Source: Nautilus pompilius (lineage: Eukaryota > Mollusca > Cephalopoda > Nautilida > Nautilidae). Taken from it: a DNA stretch of 64,000 bases. Shown piece after piece: positions 24,721 to 37,184 of the stretch. Position numbers and translations under genes: made by a program. Positions within the stretch are counted from its first letter, which is position 1; each line of letters begins with the position of its first letter. Where the stretch lies: NCBI GenBank assembly GCA_018389105.1, contig JACATO010000604.1, positions 372,001 through 436,000 of the forward strand, in the 5' to 3' direction. The notes under the pieces were generated by a model. It ran no database searches. It worked only from the letters and a program-made list of their open reading frames with translations, and had not been told where the DNA came from.

Positions 24721-26400
24721 GTTTTTGGTATCTGATACAGTGTTGTGCTACAGAAAAAAATACTGGTGAAATTCTAGAAAGCAGCAGAATCCATGATCAT
24801 GGATCCACTGTTACTAAATATACTGCTCTACATTATATTTTTTTTTTTTTAAATACCCAGCTCTTTCCCTTGGAAACTTTTTTTTTCTTTCTCTCTCTCT
24901 TTGCCAAATGCTGCATTGCAAAGAAATTCTTTGAAAAAGACGAAACAATTCCTAAACTGAAGAATGAAAGCGATTGTTAAGTTTTTTGAAAATCTAACAG
25001 CGCTTAATGAATAGCATTCTCCTCGTCATCCTTTCTCCAGAGCCCAACTTCCTTGTCTCTCTTTCTTTCTTTCTTTCCCTTTTTTTTTCCAGTCACAATG
25101 CAAATTTTCAGTTTTTTTTTTTTTTTTATAGCTCTAATGTATGATTATTAGTTTGAGGGATTTAAAAAAATTCTTTTCTTCCTCATTAAAAAATTAAAAT
25201 AAAAATAAGTCCCACATAATCGCGATTCCCCGCTGTTGCCATTCTTCCATCACTATTTAGCAGATCGTCACTGTAGAGTAATACGAAGTTTTCACTGCAG
25301 CATTGCATTAGAAAATATACCCGTCTAAATGCCAAGATGTTTTCAGGCTGCTGATCTCCTTGGTCGCACTCCTGGAGATAAAACTCTGGGTGATTCTCCC
25401 AAAACTTCCAGTTAACGGAAACAGCTTTATCGCGCTTTCTCTGGCCTCCCATGGCACCCCCTGTAATGAGGAGTTTGCACCACTGCCTGTTCCAACATTC
25501 TTCTTGGAGTTTTTGAAAGTAATGCCATGTGCATTTACCTGTTTCAGGTGGAATCTCTAAGAAAACAAAGATCCGTGGTCAACAATCACAAATTTAGCTT
25601 TACCTGAAGACTGGAATATAAGAGAACTGTTTTAATCACTGTCCGTGGATTGCACTTTGCAGTTTCCTCCTGTTTTCTCACCCCCCCCCAATAATCTCAT
25701 TAAAAAATGAATGTTGGTTGCTGATGCATGGTATTGTGATGTTGCTGAATTGGAACAGTACCCACAGAAAGATAAAACAATTACCCACCCCTGCACAGAC
25801 TATCAGAAAATGTGCAAACACTGAGACACTTTTTTGTAAACTTTATGAAGTTACTTAACTTACTGAAAGTTTTAGGTTTAAAACCATTTCAGAAGCTGCT
25901 TGCTTTGAAGAACTTCCTTTGTCCTTTTTTCCTTTCTTGCTATCTCAGAGGTCACCAAAAAAAAAAGAGAGTGAGAAAGACTATCTAGGTAAAGGGTTAA
26001 TGCGGGTAGGTGAGTCCTAAAGATTGCAACATCCTCTCTCTCTCTCTCTCTCTGCCTGGTTTGAGATTTTGTTAGAAAAAGTTTGTTTTGTTTTGTTGTT
26101 GTTGCATGGGAGGGTATCTACCACTTCTATGCAACACTGCTGCTGTATAGTTAGTTTATTTAAAAGAATTGATTTCATCTTGCTTAATCATTCTTCCTGC
26201 TACGATTCAAGCCTGTCGGAGGTTTACTTGTTCATCTTTCAAGTAATATACATTTTCTTTTTTCCGTGTATCGTATATTTTCATAAATATTTAGGTAATT
26301 CCACACCCACGTGCGTGCGTGCATGTCTGTCTGTGTGTGTGTATGTGTAAAATGACGTGCTTTACATTTTTATCTTTGTTCTAAAAGTTAACTTTAAATT
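24721..26400. other. Non-coding, with CpG-richer block near 25.2-25.46 kb
   Basis: Mostly AT-rich. A T-tract lies at 25112-25128, (CTTT)n near 25059-25078 and (CT)n at 26035-26052. Confidence 0.4.
25186..25452 (-). other. Unassigned 88-codon ORF with good start context
   Basis: The ORF begins MGGQRKRDKAVSVNWKFW, with the ATG in a GCCATGGGA context. An acceptor-like CCTCATTACAG lies just upstream on the minus strand. The block holds more CpG dinucleotides than its surroundings. No family is recognised. The C-terminal end (GLIFILIF) reads into an AT-rich stretch, which argues against a real protein end. It could be a conserved non-coding element or a decayed exon. Confidence 0.15.
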
Positions 26401-26407
26401 AATAATA

Positions 26408-26447
<40 letters not shown>
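26401..26447. repeat. (AAT)n microsatellite
   Basis: About 15 units. Confidence 0.95.
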
Positions 26448-26448
<1 letters not shown>

Positions 26449-26571
26449 AATAGTCTTAAAGAAACACTAATTCATTTTGTTGCATTAGAACAATTTTAAA
26501 TCTAATAATTTACATATAACTGTGAGTAAACTTAGAACGTTATAGTGTAGTGTTGTGAGAGGGCCAGAGAT

Positions 26572-26735
26572 TATGGCTCACCTCTGTTTTCCTCTATCTC
26601 ATGTAAACTTCACCCTGATTAGCTGTCATCCTTTTACCTTAGAGGATTAATATGCTAATGGCCTCACTGGGTAATCAAATCAAGAAAGTGGATGTCGATC
26701 ACAGATAAACAGCCGTAAGGAAAAAAGTTTGAGGT
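26572..26735. promoter_or_regulatory. Candidate conserved non-coding / enhancer-like block
   Basis: Balanced-complexity DNA between two simple repeats, rich in homeodomain and POU-like cores: GATTAGCTGTCATCC, GGATTAATATGCTAATGG and GGGTAATCAAATCAAG. No ORF. The call rests on motif density only. Confidence 0.25.
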
Positions 26736-26773
26736 ATGCCAGACCAGCAACATAAATTTTGGCAAATTTTGCA

Positions 26774-26775
<2 letters not shown>

Positions 26776-26805
<30 letters not shown>
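26776..26805. repeat. Poly(T) tract, 30 nt
   Basis: Uninterrupted run of T. It could be the poly(A) tail of a minus-strand retrocopy, but no retrocopy is recognised beside it. Confidence 0.9.
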
Positions 26806-26807
<2 letters not shown>

Positions 26808-27861
26808 ATAATGTTGATCGTCTATGGCAGGTTTATCGGTGCTTGTGGAAGACGTATCATGGTGGCCTGCTGCATAGTATGTTATGTGTAATTATTTGTT
26901 TATTTTATTTTTATTTATATTTTTCTTCTTCTTCGTCATCCTCTGTACACAACTGTGACCAAGTTGTTCAGAAAAATCTTTGATAGCATTTAAACAAAGT
27001 GTGGAATGACATCCTTGATATCACACAAGCCCCATCATCTATGAAACATCAATCACTGATAGAGGGGATTTTGATGTAATGCAGATTAACAGCAGTACAG
27101 GATGAGCGAATTTCACTACCAGATAAATATATAGTTTCATCAATAACAAACATGAAAATCAACAGATTTCATTATTTAACCCCCCCCCCTCCAACTTTCC
27201 TTTATAATACATTTTAAGGCATTTTTGCTAGATTTTAAACCCTTGGTACTTTTCGTGGTTGATATCAGAGGCCATAGACAACACATGTGTCATGGTTGTG
27301 CATGATGCTGTGATTTTGTGTATCATATTTTATCATTATACAAGCTTCGCCTAATTGAGGTTGCATTAGTCAAGAGTTATTTGAGTGGCAATTGAGATTC
27401 TATGTAAGTATAGTATTTTGTACTATTTAGATTTCTCTAACTACAAGTTCTTTGGCCTTGTAGCTTTAATTAAATTTTATTTTCTGCAAGCATTGTGTTT
27501 ACCAACATTGAAAACTTCAGACTTGGCAATGATGATAATTGATTATTTATTAATTTGTGTTTCTGCTACCCATCATTAGTTTAAATTAGTTCATTTCAGT
27601 TGCTGCAAGGAGGTAGGAAGTTGTCATAGCTTATAAGGCCACCCAAGGAAAAGAAATTATCAGTAGGATTTTTAAGCTGCTTTGCACTAGTGTTACCAAC
27701 AATGGCTAACCATTGGTAATGTCTGTCCTTTATTTACAATTCTGTTGAAAAACTCTGCTGGTGCAGAACTTTAGCCAGTCGCTGATTTCTTCACAGGAAA
27801 CAACCCAGGTGAGAGATCATAGTGCTGTGGTTGTCCACTGGGAAGCATTGCCATCTGTTTC

Positions 27862-27935
27862 CTGCAGAATTTGAACTCAGGCACTTTGGATTTAGGGGTC
27901 TAATAGCCTAACCCCTGGACTCCTGCTGGATAGCC
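27862..27935 (-). mobile_element. tRNA-derived SINE head
   Basis: The minus strand reads GAGTCCAGGGGTTAGGCTAT with CCCTAAATCC and B-box-like TGAGTTCAAATTC. The body may continue to about 27760. It lies about 280 bp from another head in the same orientation. Confidence 0.5.
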
Positions 27936-28129
27936 AAAATAATCTGTGGCTGTTCCTATCCTTGTTCAAATACCATGTCCAAGTCAGAAGTTGACAATCC
28001 AGGATCATCATCCATGATGGATTAGGGAGAAAGGGTGGTGGGAGTGGTCTTTACATAATCCTTTTGTGCTAGGTGTAAATCCAGGAATAAATCTACCAAA
28101 AGTCTTGCTAGAACGTTCTATTTTTAGAT

Positions 28130-28305
28130 ATGGATGGAAACTCACAGAACTGGCCGGTTAAGAAAAGCAAGAAGAAGCCATTTTAGACAGGTATCCTTAA
28201 AAAAAACAAAAACAAGCCAGCCCCTTGCAGGAATTAAACTCGGGGCCTTAACCTTGGCAGTACAGCAGTTTAACTACCAGACAGACCACTGCACTGCCAG
28301 TTTAC
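28130..28305 (-). mobile_element. tRNA-derived SINE copy
   Basis: Minus-strand head: GTGGTCTGTCTGGTAGTTAA, then ACTGCTGTACTGCCAAGG, then a B-box-like CGAGTTTAATTCC (about 28229-28241). The A-rich run at 28199-28212 reads as a T-run on the element strand and separates the head from the body. This is one of the clearest copies of the local family. Confidence 0.65.
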
Positions 28306-28312
28306 ATGATAA

Positions 28313-31220
28313 AATATAATTATATTAGAAAGCTCTCTGACACCATAACCCCCAAACATCGTTGCAACAAAATTCTTATAACCTACAAAAGGTTATGGCA
28401 AATCTTTGCTAAAAACTCATATATTTTCTCTGTTGTTATTTGTTGTTACTAATATTGTGTAATGTATAAATACAAAGTCCTCTGTGAATAAACATGCAAT
28501 GATCATACTGAAACTTATGAGCCCTGATGAAGTACAGGAACTACACACATGCACTAGGTGCTCCTCCAGAGCAGCAGAGAAATGTATGCTGTGCACGTGT
28601 GTGTGTGTGTGTGTGTGTGCAGGTGGATAAATCAACAGTTAAGAAATATGCTGTTTGGAGATTCAGGATCGGGGTTTGGTTATGCTACCAGACCAGTGTG
28701 TATAGATATAAAAAGAAAAAATCAGAGAATCAGGCTTTCACCATAAAAGTCCATGTTTTGAGTTCTATTTTTGTTTTTTTTGTTTTTCTTTTTAAATTTT
28801 AGCTTTCTGCTTCTGCTCCCCTGGTCGGCAGATATTTACTACACGATAACTAAAAGATAAATAGGGGGGGGATGTTTTCTAATATCCAGTCAAGGTTGTT
28901 TATTATGTATCCTATATCCTCGTGATGATATAGGATGTGCTTCTAGCAGAGAATCTATCTTTCTCCACACATTCCTTAAAAGAAAAGATTTTTAAAACTT
29001 CAACCGCGTTACCGCATCAGGACCCGCTGTAGCCTCTGTCACTAGTCAGCCCATAGGAATAGTGTGTATTAAAAGTGCACAGGGCTTTCAGTGCTGTGCA
29101 TATTGTGTTGCTAGCATTGACAGCAGTTGATATTGTAGAAATACACATGTTTTGCATAAATGTCTTTCTCAAATGATTCCTGCTTTCAGTTGCTAATGCT
29201 TCCCCTGCCAAGGTTTTCAGACATCATTTCCATTAACGAATTCGCTCCTCCATTGACAGATGATTCTGAATTCCACCCCAGAGGGCATTTGCCAAAGCTT
29301 AAACTAACGATGATGTCTGGTGCTACTGACCAGCCATCTATCAACTGTCACAAAAACTATGTTATATGGATGATCTCCAACTTTGGAAATCAGTGGGATG
29401 TGATCATTGATCGGAGATCTCCAACCTTGGCAGGGAAAGAGTTCAGAGGCAAACTCTATTAAAAACAACATAAATCAAAATATTTGATTATTATTATACC
29501 AGTGCTGAGCAGCAACATTTGTGAAAATCCGGGATCGGCAGGAATTTTTTCTTTTTCTTTTTAAATTGTTAAATAGTGAGATAAATCTTTCTATAAAAGA
29601 AACATTTGTATAAAATGTGTGCTATGTTAAGAGTTACATATAATTAATAGTTAAACCCAAAAGATTTACCTGTGAAGGTTACAACCTACTTATCAACTCA
29701 CTGAAGGAAAAAGAAAGAAAGAAGAAAGGTCAAATGTAAAAACTTTGGTCCAAGCAAAATGTCTTTGTATCTAGGGAGCTGCAACCTTCTGTGGCAGGCT
29801 GGGATTTCACGTGAATCTTGTCAAAATAGTTTTACATCTCTATGCCCAATAAGCAACTTAAAGCATTGTTCACATAAGAAAAGATCTATAGCAACACATT
29901 TTTTTAATGCATTACAGGCAATAATTTTACTCCATGACTTCATATTCTGTATTATTTTGACATTTCATGACTATAGAATGGTAGGTACTACTGTGTTAAA
30001 CATCTGTGCATAGAGATCAAATTAACTCCCTTGATTTGGCCTTTCCCTTTGCCTTTTTAGGATATGCTATGGTTTCTGCTCCTTTGTATTCTACAAACTA
30101 AAACTTGTGTAATCATTGATGCACAATACAGATCGTTAAACCAGGATAAACTGAAAGGTTGTGATGACCTTCATTGGTCTATTTCTTTTCAAAAGAAAAA
30201 GTGTATGTATTTTGTTCTACTACAGATATGACCATGATTTTGGTTAGAATTTGTCTTTGAGAAAAAACATGGTGGTTTAGTATTTATAAGGAGACAGGAA
30301 CACATTATGGCCCTTGATTGTTTCCTTTATTCCAAATATTAGCAATTCTAATTCCAAAAAAAAAAATTGCTTTTGACACTTAACCATGCTGAAATCTTAG
30401 CTAATTTATAATTACGATCCCTAGTATTATAACTGTAGAAAATCCCTCCCTGTCCCTTAATTGTTTTTAACTTATATTATATCACTTCTTAATCATCCAA
30501 AAACTTAAAAATTTTTTGTACAGGTGATCAGTCATCAGCTAAAGCAATACTAGCAACAGAGGTGTCTAAATATTAGGAGGTGGTGGTTTTTCATAGAATA
30601 CATAACCTAGGAGAATTATCGTGAATATCTCCTCTGACTTACCTTGTAAGCCTGATTGATAACCCTGAAATCTCAGACATTGCTTTAAAATTTGTTTATA
30701 TGCATCAAATAATTTGTTTTCCTTTTACTTGATAATACATCTTCTTTACTCAGTGAGCAAAATTGCAAAATAATACAAATATAAACGGATAGAATTTCTT
30801 ACCTGTATTGGAAATGAAATAAATCCTAAGCTGCTTTTTTTTTTAAAGTTATTGGATAAACATTAAAGAACATTTATTATTATTATTATTATTTATTTTT
30901 TGCATTTGTAATTTCCTACAAAATCTCACTTAATCCCCTAACCCTAACATCCCCTTATCTTCTCCGTTTTCAAAGTTCATACTGACGATAAGTGACTTGA
31001 ATTAGAATTACTCCTGTGATACTTGGTGCGGCAGTTTTCCAAAGGATGCTTCTTATGCCACCCAGACAAAAAAAGGGGACAAAAAGCAAAAACAGAAATT
31101 AAGTGAATCTCCTCTTTATCTGCTGCCATGTGATGCTGGAGAAGAGAACCCCCAGAAATGAAGCTTTGTTAAAGGGGAAGTTGGTTTAGCTTCTTGTTCT
31201 CAGTTAGTTTGTGTGACAGC
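28313..31220. other. Non-coding, with (GT)n at 28597-28619
   Basis: A GT microsatellite lies at 28597-28619. A 100-codon plus ORF at 29160-29462 has no recognisable domain. The remainder is AT-rich with (ATT)n near 30876-30895. Confidence 0.45.
28597..28619. repeat. (GT)n microsatellite
   Basis: Twelve GT units. Confidence 0.9.
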
Positions 31221-31263
<43 letters not shown>

Positions 31264-31297
31264 TCTTCCCTCCCTCCTCTCTCTCTCTCTCTCTCTG
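31221..31297. repeat. (CT)n polypyrimidine tract
   Basis: Interrupted CT repeat. The minus-strand ORF rich in RERERE across it is an artefact of this repeat. Confidence 0.9.
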
Positions 31298-31599
31298 GAT
31301 TGTAAATGAAATAGCGTAAATCAGAGGGAGGAAAAAAAGCTGTTTTCTTACCTTTGCCTTGTATTACATAGTGTCTGGGCCCCCTTTTGTTACATGTTTG
31401 TTTATTCCATCCTGGGCTGGGCTGTAGTTGTTGTGTTTTTTTTTTTTTTTCAAGGTTGAGTGATTCTTCTCCTATGTCTCCCCTAAAACTGAGATGAGAC
31501 AGTTGTGTCAGTATATAAGGTCTGTCACAAATGCCAATTAACTGTGCATAAATAATGAAGCTAAACAACATCAGGAACAATAGAAGGAACCCCCCCCCA

Positions 31600-31625
31600 T
31601 GTGTGTGTGTGTGTGTGTGTGTGTG
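31600..31625. repeat. (GT)n microsatellite
   Basis: Preceded by a C9 run. Confidence 0.9.
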
Positions 31626-31701
31626 ATGAGGAAGGGGTAGGCTTGATGTTAGGCCCATGAATCCATTAACACAATCTGAATGGGAATTCCCCTACCCCTC
31701 T

Positions 31702-31704
<3 letters not shown>

Positions 31705-31739
<35 letters not shown>

Positions 31740-31752
31740 CCTCCCCCCCCCC
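31705..31752. repeat. (CT)n and C-tract
   Basis: CT repeat to about 31735, then a CCCTCCCTCCCCC run. Confidence 0.9.
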
Positions 31753-31861
31753 AGGGGAGGACAAAAGAAAAATCCTGCAGTCAGGATTGATTTTACTTAC
31801 TTGCTGTTGTGTGTGGCGAGAGAATGAATTCTGGAGTAGAGCCGTAGTAAGCTGAAGTAAC

Positions 31862-31894
<33 letters not shown>
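31862..31894. repeat. (GTA)n microsatellite
   Basis: Eleven TAG/GTA units. It produces the poly-threonine or poly-leucine runs of the overlapping minus-strand ORFs. Confidence 0.9.
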
Positions 31895-32993
31895 AATCTC
31901 CAAGCTGGAGCTGCCAAGCTGGACCTCTTTGAGTCAGAGCCAAATTGGTTGACAGTTTACCTCTCTCTTTCTCTTCCCTCTTCTCTTCTCTCTTTCTCTT
32001 TACACACAGCTGGGCTCTGCTAAGAGTGGGGAGAATCTGGCAGGCTGCCAGCCAGCTAGCTCCCTGGATCATTAACAGTCTGGTCATGTGACAGGGAGCC
32101 AACAAGGGGGCAGGCCTAGCAGGGTGCAGATCCATTAAAGACAACATTAACTCCAGGTGTGTTAATGCTGCTTTTTTAGTAAAAAAGAAAAAAAGAAAAA
32201 TTACATTTTATATATATTTTTTTAGATAAAAATTACACGAGTTCATGCATATTTAGGACTGGGAAAAACTGCTGAAGTTTTGATAAATGTTTTTTATTTT
32301 GTACATGGTCTACATGAGAGAGAGAGTGTGTATGTGTGTGTGTTTTGATCTTTCTGAGCCTTTATAAAGAAGATTCTTGTCAAAACATAAGTTTTACCAA
32401 ATTTATTTTTATTTCTTTGACTGCTGGTCATCTTACAGGAATCAGTTAATCTAATGCCGCAGTGGGTTGGCCCTGCCACAAAAGTTTGGGAAAATTAGGA
32501 AAACCTATAATCGCGTTCAAATTATCTGTAGTATTCAGATACATTGAATTCCTGGTCAGTATTTCAGTCTGTGCGTTGCAAGTGCACATTTTTTGTTTTT
32601 TTTGTGTGTGTAATACATCACAAGAGAAAATGAACATCATTTGCCTATTAATACTTTTAAAATAGGTAAGTAAGTAAGTAAATCCAGTTTCAAATTTGTC
32701 TTCAGCTGTGAATAGTCATCATTTTTTTTTTTTTGTTAAAAATATGTTGTTTTTTTAAAGAAAACCAAGTAAATTTAAAATTTAAATGCTTGTTTAGATA
32801 AAAGAAATTGTGTATATGATTTGCAAATATGTATCCATCCATTGTTTGTTAGCTAATTATGCATTAGCTTATTAGACTTCATTGCTTAGAGAAACTAACT
32901 TGTTAAATCTTTGTTTTTTTAAATGATGTAGCTATCTACGATTTTATAAAGCTGCAAGTACAGAATTCAAAGTCATTTCCTTTTGCTTATGCA

Positions 32994-32994
<1 letters not shown>
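31895..32994. other. Non-coding
   Basis: A GC-richer patch at about 32030-32120 contains an E-box-like GGTCATGTGAC and CAGCCAGCTAGCTCC. The rest is AT-rich, with (GTAA)n near 32672-32690. Confidence 0.4.

Positions 32995-33035
<41 letters not shown>
32995..33035. repeat. (ATT)n microsatellite
   Basis: About 13 units. Confidence 0.95.
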
Positions 33036-33037
<2 letters not shown>

Positions 33038-33097
33038 TGGCTACTAGTGGGATTACAATTTTTCTACATAATTCTATAGGGTATTAAAAGAGAATTA

Positions 33098-33415
33098 GGG
33101 TGGCCCAGTAGTTGATCTATTGGACTGCAAATGCTGAGGGCCCCCAAGTTCAGTTTCTGGTCAGCTTATTTTAAAGTATGAACCTCCCTGGTCCTGTTTC
33201 TTCTCACTCTCCTTCATCAGCCAATAGTGTGGGGTTTTCCTCTGGGCAATCAAGTTTTCTCCCACATCCAAAAATGAAGGATTTCAGTGCCAAGCTCCTT
33301 GTAGAGCAGGGCAGGCAATGTTCTCTAGTAGATAACCATGGGCACTGTGCCCCCTGTCGTCAAAGTTTCCTTCATTGTAGAGTGGTTATTGTCGTCGTCG
33401 TCGTTGCCATTGAGA
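33098..33415 (+). mobile_element. tRNA-derived SINE, near full length
   Basis: Head: GGTGGCCCAGTAGTTGATCT, ATTGGACTGC and B-box-like AAGTTCAGTTTCTGG. The body (CTGTTTCTTCTCACTCTCCT, then TTCATCAGCCAATAG) is shared with the copy at 42.8-43.1 kb (GGTTTCTTCTCACTTTTCTT, CATCAGCCAGT). The 3' end is a (GTC)n-like run at 33391-33404. This copy and the 42.8-kb copy together define the body. Confidence 0.7.
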
Positions 33416-34670
33416 CTGGTGCATGACATAAACAATTGAAACTTTTTTATAATTTCAGCTATCAAATTTTTTTTATTTTGAAGAACAGTGAAAAGATTAC
33501 TTGTTATGGATAAAGGGGAAGAAATTGGATAAATGGGGAGCAGAATTTTATCAATGGATGAATAATCATAAGTGGGAAGTTTGACAGGATGGTGTCTGGA
33601 TGTAGCAGTGGGCAGCTAAAAGGATGTTGGTAGGGATGGGATAACAAGCCAGGTGTGAAGATGTGGGTTGGAGATGAAGAGGAAGAAAGGTGTATAGGTT
33701 TCAAAGCAAAGGAAATGGATGATTATAACAGTGGCAGGGTTATGCTCAAAGGCAGTTTTGATGTATTCAGCAAAGTATATTAACTCTTCCAGTTAACTAA
33801 GATGTGCAAAATGGAGTATAATTCATTGGCGCTAAAGATTTAAAAAATAAATGAAATAGAAGTCAAATTTGTAAGACATCCCAGCTTCCAAGTAATCATT
33901 AGATAGGCCTTGAATTGAAAGCTGGCAGATGGGCAGAAGTATTTTAATAGAAGCAGTGCAGATTTTTGTTGTTTTTTTTTTTTTTTTAAATTACTGGGGT
34001 TGTTTAAATGAAATCCAACTGAAATTGCTATAATGGTATCCAGCTGGTTTCATCTGAATATCTCTGGTATTAATGAGAACTGGAATGGAAGCTAAAAGTG
34101 AAACACTTTCTTCATAAAGAAATAGAAAATGGATATTCCTAAATATGAGTTGCACGTGCAAACAACATGCTTGCACACACACTCTTAGAATCCGCGTTTT
34201 GCCAAGTCTGCTTTGTACAAAATTTTTATCAAGTGCCTAGGATTTTTATCATCTGTATCACGAGTATTACATTGATGTCAAGAGACTGCTAAAGCTGTAA
34301 AAAATAGACAAACACATAAAACAATATTGAAAGTGGTGTTCCCTTTCAGTAATTCCATGATTACCCGCACAAATCACCACATAACAGACAGGATAATGAT
34401 CAAGTGACAGTTTGAGACAGACGACTATAATGCCAAAAGAGGCTATAAAAGGCTCAAGAGGTAGAACTGTTGATGTTCCAGATTTATTTCAGTAAATCCA
34501 TGGAGATTTCAAAATTGAAAGGAAACTACAGTGACACCTCCATGTCAGAGTTAAATAACTCAACAGGTTGGCTGCTTGTTGTAGCATATAGATCACTCTT
34601 TGGTGATGGTGTTGATGTCAGCCATTATTTGCAGTACTGTTAAACTTGTTGCATGTGTAGTAATATCCAT
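33416..34670. other. Non-coding
   Basis: AT-rich with a T-tract at 33970-33987. No assignment. Confidence 0.45.
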
Positions 34671-34679
34671 CTGTAAGTC

Positions 34680-34830
34680 TCGTAGCTCGCTATGAACCAT
34701 CACAGCCAGCAAAGAAGCATGAATGGCTTCAGCGTTGTATCCTTGGCCAAGAGTACAACATGGTGGATGCTTGTTTGTGCTGTTCCAAGCCCCAAATCAG
34801 ACTGTCACATTAGGTGGTATGTCAACCAAC
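34680..34830 (+). mobile_element. Possible SINE relic
   Basis: Pairs with the segment near 20.3 kb (GCTCGCTATGAACCATCAC) and carries TGTATCCTTGGCCAAGAGTA. The latter is like the CCTTGAGCAAGGTAC segment of the SINE at 62.8 kb read on the minus strand. Confidence 0.4.
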
Positions 34831-36302
34831 CAAAAATGACCTTACACATAACATTTCTTTGTTGTTTATTTAAGAAAAGAAAGAAACAAAGCAACATCTT
34901 TGAATCAAGAGTCAATTTTTTAAGGTTCTAAAAGCTATTGAAAGGAAATCCCAAATTTTAATTATCTTTCTTTGGCATATTTAAGAATTACCTGCTAATT
35001 AGATCTTGTTGCTGGTTCCTGTTTCTGATGGATGTAACACTACACCTACATCAATTTTCCCTCTGTCATCATTTTGTTTACATGTTTTTTTTTTCTTATC
35101 TCCCTTATCTCCACCATTTTGTAGTCATATCACTTTACATCTTCACAAAAAGATGGCTGCTTGTAAACTACTTGCACCGTGCAAATTCCAGTTAATTGAA
35201 AACAACATAGAGTTATCAAAGAGTGTTTATCCAGTGTCAGCATCGCTGCATGACCATAGCCTCCAGCTGATTGGAGAGATGGTGTAGCCATTTCTGGAGG
35301 TAATGACTCAGACATGCACGTATTTTTCTCAACTTGTTTGTTTGTTTACACGGGGTGGAAAGAAAATATTGCCAGGATACTTGTAATGGATGAGGGGTAG
35401 ATCTTCCAGTCTCAAATAAATGAAAAGTCACTGGCTTCTAATCTGAAAACCATTTGTAACCAAGTGCTATAGTATTAACTGCAGTTTACTTTTTTATTCT
35501 CTCCTGCAAAAGAATTATTAGGCATGTTTTTTGTTGTTGCCAATTTTGTGTAAATTATGCAGATGTTTCCATAGAAAAATGATTGAAGTTTTTTTCCAAT
35601 TTGTTCTGGTAAAGAATGCATCAGATTTAGATTTTAAAATGTGATACTAGGTTACACGAAATGTAGCCTAACTTTAAGATTTCAAAGCAGTGTTAAAAAT
35701 TAGGCATTATACATTATTTAGCATGCTTCACCAAAACCAGAGAGCAAGCAGACAGCATCACCATTTTCAAGGACAGCTTAGGTGTTCTTTTATTCAAAAA
35801 GGGGATTCCATGTAAGTTTGGAAACTCCCTGCCTTTTGACTTTCTATACCTATGTCTGTCCTGATTTATTCTCATAACCAAAGAGAGTAAGTGGAACCTT
35901 TCCACAGATTAGCTCTTACCAAAGTCAGAAATGATTTGGATATTAAAAGACTCAATCCTCTCCCAGCACTTAAGTCTTGTAGCCCTTCTGTCAGTGTTGA
36001 GGAAGGGAAGTCTTAGATAAAAATTATTTTCTTATGTTTTACTTTCATCCTCAAATTATCCTTCAGCCACTATTTTTAGAGCCATTTATGCCCAAATTTT
36101 AAATGGCACTTTGCACATAAATTTGAAATAAAACATATTTCTTCAACTAAAAGGATAATTGAACCCAATCATACACCATTCGATCTGTTTTGCTTTTAGC
36201 ATCACTTATGAAAGAAACATCATTTAACACTGTCTAGAGATTATATCATATAAAGGGATCGAGACATTTTTGACAAATAGATGTGCTGCAGCAAAATTGA
36301 GG
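34831..36302. other. Non-coding
   Basis: No domain is recognised in any ORF. Sequence complexity is ordinary. Confidence 0.4.
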
Positions 36303-36310
36303 ACCATCGA

Positions 36311-36598
36311 CAATGCTGGATTTACCATTGTGCTTAGATGCGCTTAAGCACAGGGCCCCGTTGGCCAGGGGGCCCATCTTCCTGCCAAGAAAATTTTTTA
36401 TGATGAATTTTTCAAATGTTTTTCAAATGTCAAATGTTCAAATGTTTTTCCTAAAAGTTATAAAAGTGAAATTGGTCTGTAAAAATTGTCAAAAGCAGTT
36501 GAAGCATTACTTTGTAGTTTGTACCTCCTTCAGGGCCCAAATAAGGGGCCTCATAACTTAACTAGCACAGGGACTCATTTGTCCTAAATCTGGCACTG
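36311..36598. mobile_element. hAT-type MITE, 288 bp
   Basis: Left end CAATGCTGGATTTA. The right end, read on the minus strand, is CAGTGCCAGATTTA, an inverted repeat of about 14 bp matching 11. The flanks ACCATCGA (36303-36310) and ACCATCTG (36599-36606) agree at 6 of 8 positions, as expected for an 8-bp hAT target duplication that has aged. Inside are GGGGCCC-rich segments near both ends and a short direct repeat of TTTTTCAAATG at about 36407-36450. It is non-coding. Confidence 0.7.
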
Positions 36599-37184
36599 AC
36601 CATCTGCACATACCATATACTGAAAGGACTAGTGCGAGAAACAGATCGCAGTCCACTTTTGTTTAGTCTTTGCCACAATGAGCAGAATCTTGGCTAAATC
36701 TGAGCAGAGAGTGAAGATCAGCTGAGAGAAGAAAGTCACAAAGTTCTCTGTAAGCAACCCAAAGCACAAAGGTGGCATATCAACCAAAAGTCCTTACTTG
36801 GTAATGAAGTGACTTGAACTCTTCGCTCACGGTGGATCTGGTCTTCCCCCAACAAAGAACCTGCACAAGTAGGATCACCTTTATATAAATGTGAGCAAGG
36901 CATAGACTGATGAACAGAGCATTAATAAATCGCTTTGCTTCAGGTTAGAAATGCATGTGAATGGTCCATCTCTTGAACAGACTCTATGCTCTTTACCAAG
37001 ACATGTGCCTATAAGGATCAGCAGATTAAGACCTGTAGCACATTTCCCTAAACAGTATACAAAGAAAGGCACCATCAGGTTCCTTTTTGTCCACAGCCAA
37101 TGAAACATCAAACTCTTTTCACTTGGGTATACCTGGCACTGCGACATTTTCATTTATCTTCAGTTGGAGATGAAACCAGCAGAT

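Noticed and set aside
27862-28305. Functional tRNA genes
   Set aside because: Heads have A and B boxes but the acceptor and anticodon stems do not pair; they continue into SINE bodies.
31200-32147. 152-, 83- and 116-codon minus-strand ORFs
   Set aside because: Their residues are mostly translations of CT, GT and GTA microsatellites (RERERE, THTHTH, TTTTT or LLLLL runs).
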